Shown: in pieces, positions 20,823 through 29,400 of the stretch
Layout of the letters: every line of letters begins with the position of its first letter
Numbering within the stretch: the first letter of the stretch is position 1
Assembly: GCA_024682395.1 (NCBI GenBank)
Contig: JAIKZH010000047.1
Location: forward strand, 1-64,000
DNA length: 64,000 nucleotides
Origin: Bacteroidaceae bacterium
Lineage (GTDB): Bacteria; Bacteroidota; Bacteroidia; Bacteroidales; Bacteroidaceae
Direction: 5' to 3'
The notes under the pieces: model-generated
Seen by the model: only the letters and a program-made list of their open reading frames with translations
What the model was told of the DNA's origin: nothing
Databases searched by the model: none
Translations under genes and position numbers: made by a program

Positions 20823-21012
20823 TAATTGAAAATTGATAATTATTTCGTAGTCCCTGAGAATCAGTTTGGTTACTAATATTGGTGCGCAATATTATTAATA
20901 AGAGTTTAATCGATTTCTCGTTTAATCGATTTTTCGTTTTCCCCTTTAAGATTTCTGGCTTTAGCCCCAAAAAGACTCATAGCACCTGCAATAATTATCA
21001 ATTATCAATTGC
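20809..21012. repeat. modular repeat element with inverted ends, copy A
   Basis: The left end (20809-20845) carries AATTGATAATT units and the right end (about 20990-21012) the inverse AATTATCAATT units. The internal core at 20846-20892, beginning TTTCGTAGTCCCTGAG, recurs at 37498-37548, and the right-hand module CATAGCACCTGCAATAATT recurs at 37920-37940. A GGCTTTAGCC hairpin follows an AAGATTTC motif at about 20948. No ORF. It separates two convergent genes and encodes the last four residues of both. Confidence 0.6.
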
Positions 21013-21570
21013 GCGCAGCGCCAATGGCTCCGCCACAAAGTAATCTCTTGTGTTTTTTATTCCAGCAACAGACATGTATGTGCATAGTTTTCCTAACACT
21101 TTTACTTTGCGTTTCAGGTTTTCTGGGTGTTGATGAAGGTTGAGTGCCGAGCGTGCATCGATATAAGATGTGCCAGTAGAAAGTTGCACAGGTACAACCT
21201 TTTTGATGTCGGTTTCGTTTGGTGAGGATGCAAGTAAAATGTTTGTTTCTTTGTCGCCAGCATCAAACACGGCATTGTTTATGTTTGTACCGTTGATATA
21301 ACCTACAATATATCCCTCTACCCAACAATCGTTTTTAGAGCTGTTTGTAGTGGTTATATATAGTCCGACACTTCCAGTTGACAAGTCGTCGGCAGTGAAT
21401 GGATAATCTTTACTTCCATTACGTTCTTTTGTTGATTGTGAGTCGTCCTCCACAATGAGTTCTTCGTTTTGTGTGTTGTCTGTGTCATCGTTAGGAATTT
21501 CAACTTTTTCGCAAGAATATAGCAAAACGGACATGACAAAAAGCAAGTAATATGATGATTTTATGCTCAT
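20998..21570 (-). CDS. lipoprotein with OB-fold-like DUF6359-type domain
   Basis: A 190-residue lipoprotein with signal ending VLLYSCEKVE (lipid cysteine near 20), then a Asp/Asn/Glu-rich spacer. The domain of about 130 residues contains DYPFTADDL, CWVEGYIVGYING, NILLAS, VPVQLSTG and KRKVKVLGKLCTYMSVAGIK. This pattern resembles the DUF6359/OB-fold-like domain of Bacteroidetes surface proteins. Function is unknown. The promoter is TAACTTTG at 21590-21597 (minus), divergent from the aldolase gene. The terminal AIDN comes from the repeat element. Confidence 0.72.
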   Translation of the reverse strand: MSIKSSYYLLFVMSVLLYSCEKVEIPNDDTDNTQNEELIVEDDSQSTKERNGSKDYPFTADDLSTGSVGLYITTTNSSKNDCWVEGYIVGYINGTNINNAVFDAGDKETNILLASSPNETDIKKVVPVQLSTGTSYIDARSALNLHQHPENLKRKVKVLGKLCTYMSVAGIKNTRDYFVAEPLALRAIDN

Positions 21571-21589
21571 AATGATATTATTTGTAGTG

Positions 21590-21648
21590 CAAAGTTAGGA
21601 ATTAATTGTGATTAATAGATTGCTTGTCATGAAATTTTTGTAACTTTG
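21590..21648. promoter_or_regulatory. divergent promoter pair (DUF6359 lipoprotein / aldolase)
   Basis: TAACTTTG occurs on minus at 21590-21597 for the lipoprotein and on plus at 21641-21648 for the aldolase. A TTG at 21620-21622 lies 18 nt upstream of the plus-strand box. Confidence 0.6.
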
Positions 21649-21700
21649 CAACGAAATAAGTATACATTAGTATTTTTTATTTATAAATAAAACACAAATT

Positions 21701-22702
21701 ATGGTTAATTACAAAGATCTTGGTCTCGTAAACACACGCGAGATGTTCAAGAGAGCTGTTGCAGGTGGATATGCAATTCCTGCTTTCAACTTCAACACAA
21801 TGGAACAAATGCAGGCTATCGTAATGGCTGCTGTTGAAACTAAGTCTCCTGTTATCATGCAGGTATCTAAAGGTGCTCGTAACTATGCAAATGGTACAAT
21901 TCTTCGTAACCTTGCTAAGGGTGCTGTAGAATACGCAAAAGAACTTGGATGTGAACATCCAGAAATCGTTCTTCACCTTGACCACGGAGATTCATTCGAA
22001 CTTTGCAAAGATTGTATCGATAACGGTTTCTCTTCAGTTATGATCGACGGTTCACACCTTCCATATGAAGAAAACGTTGCTTTGGCAAAGAAAGTTGTTG
22101 ATTACGCACATCAGTTCGACGTAACTGTTGAAGCTGAACTTGGTGTTCTTGCAGGTGTTGAAGATGAAGTATCTGCAGCTGAATCAACATATACAAAACC
22201 AGAAGAAGTTATTGACTTCGCAACTCGCACAGGATGTGACTCACTTGCTATCTCAATAGGTACTTCTCACGGTGCTCACAAGTTCACTCCAGCTCAGTGC
22301 AAACTCGTTAATGGCGTACTCGTTCCACCACCATTGGCATTCGACGTTCTTGCTGAAATCGAAAAGAAACTTCCTGGATTCCCAATCGTTCTTCACGGAT
22401 CTTCTTCAGTTCCTATGGACGAAGTTGAAACAATCAACAAATATGGTGGTAAGCTTGAAGCTGCTATCGGTATTCCAGAAGAACAACTTCGTAAGGCTTC
22501 TGAATCAGCAGTATGTAAGATCAACATTGACTCAGACTCTCGTCTTGCAATGACAGCTGCTATCCGCAAGCACCTTGCTGAACATCCTGGAGATTTCGAT
22601 CCACGTCAATATTTGAAGCCAGCTCGTGAAAACATGAAGAAGATGTACATCCACAAGATTGTGAACGTACTTGGTTCTGACGGTAAGCTCGCACAACAAT
22701 AA
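21701..22702 (+). CDS. fbaA: class II fructose-1,6-bisphosphate aldolase
   Basis: This Zn2+-dependent aldolase of glycolysis/gluconeogenesis splits fructose 1,6-bisphosphate into DHAP and glyceraldehyde 3-phosphate. The 333 residues contain IVLHLDHGDSFE (metal His), VEAELGVLAG, AISIGTSHGAHKF (metal His), IVLHGSSSVP (metal His) and INIDSDSRLAMTAAIRK. The codon use is more biased (GAA, CTT, CGT) than its neighbours, as expected for a highly expressed gene. It has a good promoter upstream and a strong terminator downstream. Confidence 0.97.
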   Translation: MVNYKDLGLVNTREMFKRAVAGGYAIPAFNFNTMEQMQAIVMAAVETKSPVIMQVSKGARNYANGTILRNLAKGAVEYAKELGCEHPEIVLHLDHGDSFELCKDCIDNGFSSVMIDGSHLPYEENVALAKKVVDYAHQFDVTVEAELGVLAGVEDEVSAAESTYTKPEEVIDFATRTGCDSLAISIGTSHGAHKFTPAQCKLVNGVLVPPPLAFDVLAEIEKKLPGFPIVLHGSSSVPMDEVETINKYGGKLEAAIGIPEEQLRKASESAVCKINIDSDSRLAMTAAIRKHLAEHPGDFDPRQYLKPARENMKKMYIHKIVNVLGSDGKLAQQ

Positions 22703-22730
22703 TTGATTGATATTTAAATCAAAACGATAA

Positions 22731-22762
22731 GGGGATGTGGTTAAAAACCGCATCCCCCTTTT
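22731..22762 (+). terminator. aldolase terminator
   Basis: GGGGATGTGGTT pairs with AACCGCATCCCC around a short A loop, followed by CTTTT. Located 28 nt after the stop codon. Confidence 0.85.
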
Positions 22763-22790
22763 AATGAATTATATTTAGAATACCAATTGT

Positions 22791-23324
22791 TTATAAAAAC
22801 AAGTCACACCATTTCTTGAATTGTGTAGAACATTCTTCTCCCCATTTTGCCATTGTGCTCATTGCCTGGTCTATTGTCTTCTCTCTGTCTAATTTAGTCT
22901 TTGAAAAGAATTTGTCGGCAAAACAAATAATCTGTTCTTCCATACTTACAGGAGATAGATCTCTGTGTGGAACAGGAAGATTGTTCTTTATGATATAATC
23001 AAGTGATAGCCCTGTGCCGGTGTGTCGTTCACATACTAACGCATGTCGTGGAAAACCTTCATTTCTTATTAATTCGGCTCCGATAGTTCCGTGACATATA
23101 TATGGCTCTGTTCCAAAACAGAATATGTCGGGGGCGTTGCATTTGAATATACCAATGTCGTGTAGCATGGCAGCTTCTTCAATAAACTTGATGTCGAGCG
23201 CCATTTCCGGATGGTTCATGGCAATCTTCAAAGCTTTGTCGGCCACACAACGGCTATGATAAACTAAAATGTCTTTTAACTTATTATTGTCTTGATAGTA
23301 TTTGTCAATAATCTGTTGGTACAT
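22791..23324 (-). CDS. HD-domain phosphohydrolase-like protein
   Basis: The 177-residue cytosolic protein is an HD-superfamily metal-dependent hydrolase of the HDIG type. It has His23 (VYHSRCVADKAL), His55-Asp56 (MLHDIGIF), and later histidines in CHGTIGAELIR and CERHTGTG. The C-terminus (ICFADKFFSKTKLD) is typical of small Bacteroidetes HD proteins. The substrate is unknown; nucleotides or nucleotidyl second messengers are possibilities from the family only. Monocistronic between the aldolase terminator and a small lipoprotein gene. Confidence 0.85.
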   Translation of the reverse strand: MYQQIIDKYYQDNNKLKDILVYHSRCVADKALKIAMNHPEMALDIKFIEEAAMLHDIGIFKCNAPDIFCFGTEPYICHGTIGAELIRNEGFPRHALVCERHTGTGLSLDYIIKNNLPVPHRDLSPVSMEEQIICFADKFFSKTKLDREKTIDQAMSTMAKWGEECSTQFKKWCDLFL

Positions 23325-23380
23325 GGTTAATGCTTTCTATCAAATGTCAATATTGTCAAAAAATGGTTTTCAGGAAAATT

Positions 23381-23878
23381 TTATTCGTAATTTTGTTTAG
23401 GATAAACTACACTAAATGGTTTTGCTGTAGAACTCCATTTTCCGTCGCTAAACAAAGAGTAACCATATAAACCATAGTAGACAACGAATCCATCTAATGT
23501 GTCGGCATCTAATGTGTCGGCAGTGTATTTTTGGATTTCATTTCTTACGTTTATTTCTTTTGGATCTATTGTTTTCAATAAATCCTCATATTGTTTTTCT
23601 GCTGTCATGATGCAGTTGTAAAGTGCTCTGTCTGGAGACACATTACTAGTTTCTTTAACATCAAATATAGAAGGTTCTCCGCTAAGAGGCATCTCTTCTG
23701 ATGAGAATGCTTTAACTATGTGTTCGTTGAATGCGGTGTCATTAATGTCTTCATACTGGATACTGTCAACTACTCCAACGAATTTAGAAGAAAACTCGTT
23801 ATTAACATCATCTAAACAAGATTGGAAAGAAAAGGCAGATACAATCAATAAGCTAGCTGCAATTAATAATTTTTTCAT
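23381..23878 (-). CDS. small lipoprotein of unknown function
   Basis: About 165 residues from the ATG reading MKKLLIAAS, which gives a clean lipoprotein signal (VSAFSFQSCLDD); an in-frame upstream ATG would add 18 residues without a signal rationale. No domain recognised. A perfect 15-bp tandem duplication (23491-23520) encodes ADTLD twice. A TATG-poor, AT-rich gap separates it from mazG on the opposite strand. Confidence 0.75.
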   Translation of the reverse strand: MKKLLIAASLLIVSAFSFQSCLDDVNNEFSSKFVGVVDSIQYEDINDTAFNEHIVKAFSSEEMPLSGEPSIFDVKETSNVSPDRALYNCIMTAEKQYEDLLKTIDPKEINVRNEIQKYTADTLDADTLDGFVVYYGLYGYSLFSDGKWSSTAKPFSVVYPKQNYE

Positions 23879-24060
23879 TAGTCTTTTTATTTTATGTTTA
23901 ACTTTTAATAATACATATGTGCAAAGGTACATAAAAGTTTTTTAGTTAAAGACAAATCTAAGTTTTTTTTTCTTACGTTAATGTTTTTTTATTATTTTTG
24001 TACTTTCAAAACAAAATATTAAAACGATTATATATATAATAAAAGGAAGAACATTTTTAT

Positions 24061-24867
24061 ATGGATACAAACATAAATAGTAGGGAAGACCAATTGAAAG
24101 CATTTGAACGTTTGCTCGATGTGATGGATACCTTACGTGAGAAATGTCCGTGGGACAGAAAACAAACTTATCAGAGTTTACGCCCAAATACCATTGAGGA
24201 AACTTATGAGTTGTGTGATGCTTTGTTGAATGAAGATTCTGCCAACATATGCAAGGAATTAGGTGATGTGTTGCTTCATATTGTTTTCTATGCCAAGATA
24301 GGTAGTGAACAAAAACAATTTGATATAGCCGATGTGTGCAATAAATTGTGCGACAAACTAATTTATCGTCACCCTCATGTTTATGGTGATGTGTCGGTAA
24401 ATTCTACAGGACAAGTGCTTCAGAATTGGGAACAACTGAAAACCAAGGAGAAAGACGGCAACAAAACCGTATTGAGTGGTGTGCCAACTGCATTACCTTC
24501 AGTAATCAAAGCCGACCGTATTCAGGAAAAGGCAAGTAATGTGGGTTTCGACTGGAAAGAACGTCGTGATGTGTGGAACAAGGTGAAAGAAGAAATATCT
24601 GAGTTTGAGGCAGAAGTAGAAAATATGGACAAAGACAAGGCAACATCCGAGTTTGGCGACATCATGTTTAGTCTTATCAATGCAGCACGATTATACAAAA
24701 TAAATCCAGATACAGCTTTGGAACAAACTAATCAGAAATTCATCTCTCGCTTCAATTATGTTGAGGATAAAGCACGTGAATCGGGTAGGGCGATAAACGA
24801 ACTCACACTGGAAGAAATGGATGAATACTGGAATGAGGTAAAACGGAACCAAGGCGCTGAAGAGTAA
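24061..24867 (+). CDS. mazG: nucleoside triphosphate pyrophosphohydrolase MazG
   Basis: It hydrolyses (d)NTPs to monophosphates and is a house-cleaning or stringency-related enzyme. The 268 residues have two MazG domains. The N-terminal one holds LREKCPWDRKQTYQSL and EETYELCDAL, with the acidic metal site EELGD-like KELGDVLLHIVF. The C-terminal one holds KVKEEISEFEAE and EFGDIMFSLINAARL. The order and length match E. coli MazG. The 3' end abuts fragments of the intergenic repeat family. Confidence 0.95.
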   Translation: MDTNINSREDQLKAFERLLDVMDTLREKCPWDRKQTYQSLRPNTIEETYELCDALLNEDSANICKELGDVLLHIVFYAKIGSEQKQFDIADVCNKLCDKLIYRHPHVYGDVSVNSTGQVLQNWEQLKTKEKDGNKTVLSGVPTALPSVIKADRIQEKASNVGFDWKERRDVWNKVKEEISEFEAEVENMDKDKATSEFGDIMFSLINAARLYKINPDTALEQTNQKFISRFNYVEDKARESGRAINELTLEEMDEYWNEVKRNQGAEE

Positions 24868-25112
24868 TCAGGGCGCAGCACCCTGATTATCAATTCTCAA
24901 TTGCAACTCTGTTGCCTGTTGCATAGCAATATCCTCAGGAGCCAAGAATCAAGTTGACAATTGAACGTTATCAAGGTAAGACATGCAGATTTGTAATAAA
25001 AAACGTGAAAAAATGACAAAAAAATATGTTTATTAATTCTATTTTATAGAAAATGCTTATTTTTGTAAACCAAACTTAATAAAATTACTCTATTCTTATT
25101 AAATATAATTTA
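24868..25112. other. intergenic repeat debris
   Basis: About 245 bp. It starts with a GGGCGCAGCACCCTGA hairpin-like segment and AATTCTCAATTGCAAC units of the repeat family, then AT-rich DNA. No gene is supported. Confidence 0.5.
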
Positions 25113-25370
25113 TATGAGTATCAGCAAAGGAATGTCTTTTTCCTAAATGCCGAGAAGGAGATAGACTTCATTGTGCCTGACGAGAAACTGGCCATACAGG
25201 TATCCTATAGTATCAAGGAGGAGACTACTTATAATCGGGAGATACCGCCACTGGTGAAATATGCCAAGGCGCATGAGGACTGGAAATGCCTGCTGATCAC
25301 GTATGATGAGGAGAGCGAAGAAGAAGGAATCCCCGTAGTGCCAGTGTGGAAGTGGCTGATGGATGTATGA
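25113..25370 (+). pseudogene. C-terminal fragment of a DUF4143-type AAA ATPase
   Basis: An open frame of about 85 codons without a credible start encodes YEYQQRNVFFLNAEKEIDF, then LAIQVSYSI, then LLITYDEE and ending VPVWKWLMDV. This is the pattern of the C-terminal nuclease-like domain of DUF4143-containing ATP-binding proteins (EKEIDFVxP ... LAIQVSYS ... WKWLL), which are normally near 380-400 residues. The N-terminal AAA module is absent and the preceding DNA is AT-rich and non-coding. It is flanked on both sides by pieces of the intergenic repeat family, suggesting loss by rearrangement. Confidence 0.65.
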
Positions 25371-25472
25371 CTTCGGATGGAAACTATGATTTTGACATAT
25401 CAAGAAATATGGCGGCGGAGTCGCAATTGATAATTGAAAATCAGGGCGCTGCGCGCAATCTCAGTTAAACAT
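25371..25472. repeat. repeat-element fragment upstream of the WYL gene
   Basis: 25384-25405 (CTATGATTTTGACATATCAAG) is an inverted match to the DNA at about 37905-37925. It is followed by GCAATTGATAATTGAAAA and a GGCGCTGCGCGC segment. It forms the region just before the WYL start codon. Confidence 0.5.
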
Positions 25473-26381
25473 ATGAATACTTATAGTAAATTTAAGGAAT
25501 ATATTTGGCTTGTAAAAACAATCCACAGATACAGAGCTCTATCATTGTCAGAGATAAACGAACTTTGGCAAGAGACGGATATGAGTGAAGGAGAGCCAAT
25601 GGCACGCACCACATTCTTTCGTCATAGATGTGCCATTGAGGACATGTTCGGCATAAATATTGAGTGTGACAAGAAGAACGGAAACAAGTATTATATTGAA
25701 AATGCGGAAGTGTTGCGAGGCGACACGGTTCAAAATTGGATGCTCTCCACGTTGAGTGTAGGAAATATGGTTGGAGAAAGTCAAGGAATGCATCATCGTA
25801 TTCTTTTAGAGCATATTCCTTCAGGCGGAAATCTTCTGTTGAGAGTAATCGAAGCCATGAAAACCGACCATGTGGTCAGTATCACTTATCGTCGTTATGG
25901 AGCCGAAGAAAATAAAGAATTCTCATTAGAACCATATTGTGTAAAACTGTTTAGTCGTCGTTGGTATCTGTTAGGAAAATTTACCGATTCCGATAAATTT
26001 GGAATATTTGCATTCGATCGCATGACAGATATTAAGGTTGAAGAAACAAAATTCACAATGGATAAAGATTTTGATGCAACCACCTATTTTAATGATAGTT
26101 ATGGCATTGTAGTGATGAACGATCTCAGTCCTCAGCGTGTTGTTGTACGTGCCTTTGGTTCCGAACGTTATTATATGCGTGATTTACCTTACCACCATTC
26201 ACAACGTGAACTCGACTCAACCGACGAGTACACCGATTTTGAACTAACCCTCCGTATCACAGACGATTTCAAGACAAAATTACTTTCACGTGGTCAGTTA
26301 ATACAAATAATCTCTCCCCAAACCTTAGCCAACGAAATTGTAGAATGGCATAAAAATGCAATAAAACGATATAATTTATAA
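25473..26381 (+). CDS. WYL-domain transcriptional regulator
   Basis: About 302 residues from the ATG reading MNTYSKFKEY; the 13 codons upstream in frame come from the repeat element. The N-terminal 85 residues look like a winged helix-turn-helix (ALSLSEINELWQ ... ARTTFFRHRCAIEDMFG). A WYL domain spans about 140-210 (VSITYRRYG ... LEPYCVKLFSRRWYLLGKF), followed by a WCX-like C-terminal region to 302. WYL proteins bind nucleotides or nucleic acid ligands and several control CRISPR-Cas loci. It ends 15 nt before the cas12a promoter palindrome and on the same strand, so it is the best local candidate for its regulator; such YafY-type regulators are also common elsewhere in Bacteroidetes, so adjacency is not proof. 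Confidence 0.88.
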   Translation: MNTYSKFKEYIWLVKTIHRYRALSLSEINELWQETDMSEGEPMARTTFFRHRCAIEDMFGINIECDKKNGNKYYIENAEVLRGDTVQNWMLSTLSVGNMVGESQGMHHRILLEHIPSGGNLLLRVIEAMKTDHVVSITYRRYGAEENKEFSLEPYCVKLFSRRWYLLGKFTDSDKFGIFAFDRMTDIKVEETKFTMDKDFDATTYFNDSYGIVVMNDLSPQRVVVRAFGSERYYMRDLPYHHSQRELDSTDEYTDFELTLRITDDFKTKLLSRGQLIQIISPQTLANEIVEWHKNAIKRYNL

Positions 26382-26395
26382 AAAAAGTTGAGGGT

Positions 26396-26430
26396 GTTTC
26401 ACGTATTGAAACAATGTGGAGTTATATTTG
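26396..26430 (+). promoter_or_regulatory. cas12a promoter with 17-bp palindromic operator
   Basis: The palindrome GTTTCA-CGTAT-TGAAAC (26396-26412), a 10-nt spacer AATGTGGAGT and the -7 box TATATTTG (26423-26430). The palindrome sits where the -33 TTG would be expected. The same module recurs at 35570-35604 and, on minus, at 37424-37458 with identical spacing. Confidence 0.75.
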
Positions 26431-26486
26431 CGGCAAAACTTATATTAAATTTTAAATTACAATTAAAATTATTAAAAACATATATT

Positions 26487-29400
26487 ATGAATAATTTCAC
26501 AAACTTGTACCAAGTATCAAAGACATTACGCTTTGAACTTATACCTATTGGTAAAACCAAAAAGAATATTGAGGAGAATGGTATTCTTGAAAGAGACAAT
26601 AAACGCGCAGTTAGTTATAAGTCCATAAAGAAGGTAATAGATGAACGCCATAAGGAATTCATTGAACAGAAACTCAACGCATTTAAATTTAAGATGATTG
26701 AGTATGATGGCGAACATATAGATCCATTAGATATATTTAATTCTTTATACCATTCAACTGGGCAAAACAGAAAAAAAAGTATCGTTAGGGTTCAAGATGC
26801 CTTAAGAAAGCAAATATCAGAACATTTTACCAATAGTCATGAGTACAAAAGATTGTTTGGAAAGGAACTGATTCGTGAGGATTTGGCACTGTTTGTAACG
26901 GCACCTCGTTTTGAAGCGTATATTCGTTCGCAAAAAGGAAATGAAAATTTGAACGATGATGAGGTTTCCCAGATTCAGAATGAGGTTAAAGAAGAGATAG
27001 AAGAATTCAAGGATTTTACAACATATTTTTCAGGGTTTTATGAGAATAGAAAAAATATGTATGTAGCTGACGATAAAGCCACATCTATAGCAAATAGGTT
27101 GATAAATGAGAATTTGCCCAAATTCATCGACAATATGGATGTGTTTACTGAAATTGCCGCAAGTGAGGTTGCTGCTCATTTTGACACATTGTACAAGGCA
27201 ATGGAGGCATATCTAAATGTCAACTCTATTCCTGAGATGTTCCAATTGGATTACTTCTCAATAGTGTTGACGCAGAAGCAGATAGATGTCTATAACGCCA
27301 TAATTGGTGGAATGACTCTAAAAGACGGGACGAAGATTCAAGGACTAAATGAATACGTGAATCTTTATAACCAACAACATAGGGACGATAAACTACCTAA
27401 ACTAAAGCCTCTTTTCAAACAAATACTGAGTGAGCGTAATGCCATCTCATGGTTGCCAGAAGAGTTCGCAAGTGACAACGATATGCTTGAAAGCATTGAA
27501 AAATGTTATCAAGATCTAAGAGAACAGGTGTTTGAAGGAGAGAATTCTCTGAAAAAACTATTGGAAGACATTTGTGAGTATGATTTGGAACATATTTTCT
27601 TGTCTAATGACTCTCAACTTATTAATATCGCTCAGAAACAATATCGAAATAAGTTTGTAATAAATCAGGCTTTTGAAAAACACATAAAGACAGAGAATCC
27701 TCGAAGGGGTAACGAAACCAATGAAAAGTATGAGGCCCGTATTGAAAAAATACTAAAAGCAAGTGAAAGTATTTCTATTGCCCAGATTAACCGCTTGATA
27801 AATGATTATACAAATGATTATCTGGTAGAAGATTTTAAACCTATTGAAACATACTTTACTGCAATGGGTGCAGAAAATGACGGGGACAATCCTAAACCAA
27901 ATCTGTTTGTTCGTGTAGAAAAAGCATATGAAGATGCAAAGACTTTGCTAACTACAATTTATCCAAATGATAAAAAACTATCCCAAGACAAAGCTAATGT
28001 TGAGAAAATTAAAAATCTGATGGACGCCCTCATGAATTTGCAACACTTTGTGAAGCCATTGTTGGGTAAGGGAACTGAGGGTGAAAAGGACAATCGTTTT
28101 TATGGCGAATTCATCTCATATTGGGAAAAACTTGACCAGATTTCTAAATTATATAATATGGTTCGTAATCGCATGACACAGAAGCCATATTCAGACGAGA
28201 AAATAAAACTTAATTTTGATAATTCAACTTTGCTTTCGGGGTGGGATATAAACAAGGAAATTGATAACAAATGTACTATTCTAAGAAAAAATGGGATGTA
28301 TTATCTTGTGATCATTAATAAAAATAACAACAAGGTTTTAACTCCTGAGAATATTGTTTCAGAGGGTGAATGTTATGAAAAGTTGGTTTATAAGCAACTT
28401 GGACAGATTAGTAAACAATTACCTCGCATTGCTTTTTCTAATTCTTGGCAACAAAGGATAAAGATTGATGACGATGTATTGAGAATAAAAAACACAGGGT
28501 CATTTAAAACTAATAATGATGATTTACAGAAACTGATAGACTTTTATAAATATTTTATCTCTCAACATGAAGAATGGAACAAATTCTTTAAAATCGAATT
28601 TGTTGATAGAAAAAATTATACGAATATTATAGAGTTTTTTTCTGAAGTAGACTCTCTATTTTACTCTTTATCATTCTCTAATGTTTCAGTAGATTATATC
28701 AATCAATTAGTTGATGAGGGTAAGATCTATCTGTTTCAAATTTACAATAAGGATTTTTCTCAATACAGTAAAGGTACTCCAAATTTACATACAATGTATT
28801 GGAAAATGTTGTTCGACGAGCGAAACCTTGCGAATGTAGTGTACAAGTTGAACGGTGACGCTGAGATCTTTTTCCGTAAACACAGCATTAATGTCGAAAA
28901 ACCGACACATCCAGCTAATACCCCTATTGAAAATAAAAACAAATTAAACAATAAGAAAACAAGTAAGTTTAAGTATGATTTGATAAAAGATCGTCGCTAT
29001 ACTGTTGATAAATTTCTATTCCATGTGCCAATTACTATGAACTATAAGGCTATGGGAATGAAAAATATCAACCCTAAGGTGAATGCCTATTTGAAAGAAT
29101 CAACTACAACTCATATCATTGGTATAGACCGTGGAGAAAGACATCTGCTGTATCTTTCATTGATAGATTTGCAGGGAAATATTATTGAACAATATTCTTT
29201 GAACGAAATTGTAAATGAATATAAGGGTAACACGTATAGTACTAACTATCACGATTTACTGGATGCCAAAGAAAAACAGCGAGATGAGGCACGGCGTAGT
29301 TGGCTAACCATTGAAAATATCAAGGACTTGAAAGAGGGCTATATGAGCCAAGTGATTCATAAGATTTCCGATTTAATGGTGAAATACAACGCTATCGTTG

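Noticed and set aside
25434..25472. Longer N-terminus for the WYL regulator
   Set aside because: These codons derive from the intergenic repeat sequence; the ATG at 25473 fits WYL-protein N-termini.
26388..26486. Longer N-terminus for Cas12a starting at 26388
   Set aside because: The extension reads through the palindrome and -7 box of the promoter and has no similarity to Cas12a; the ATG at 26487 gives the family-typical start.
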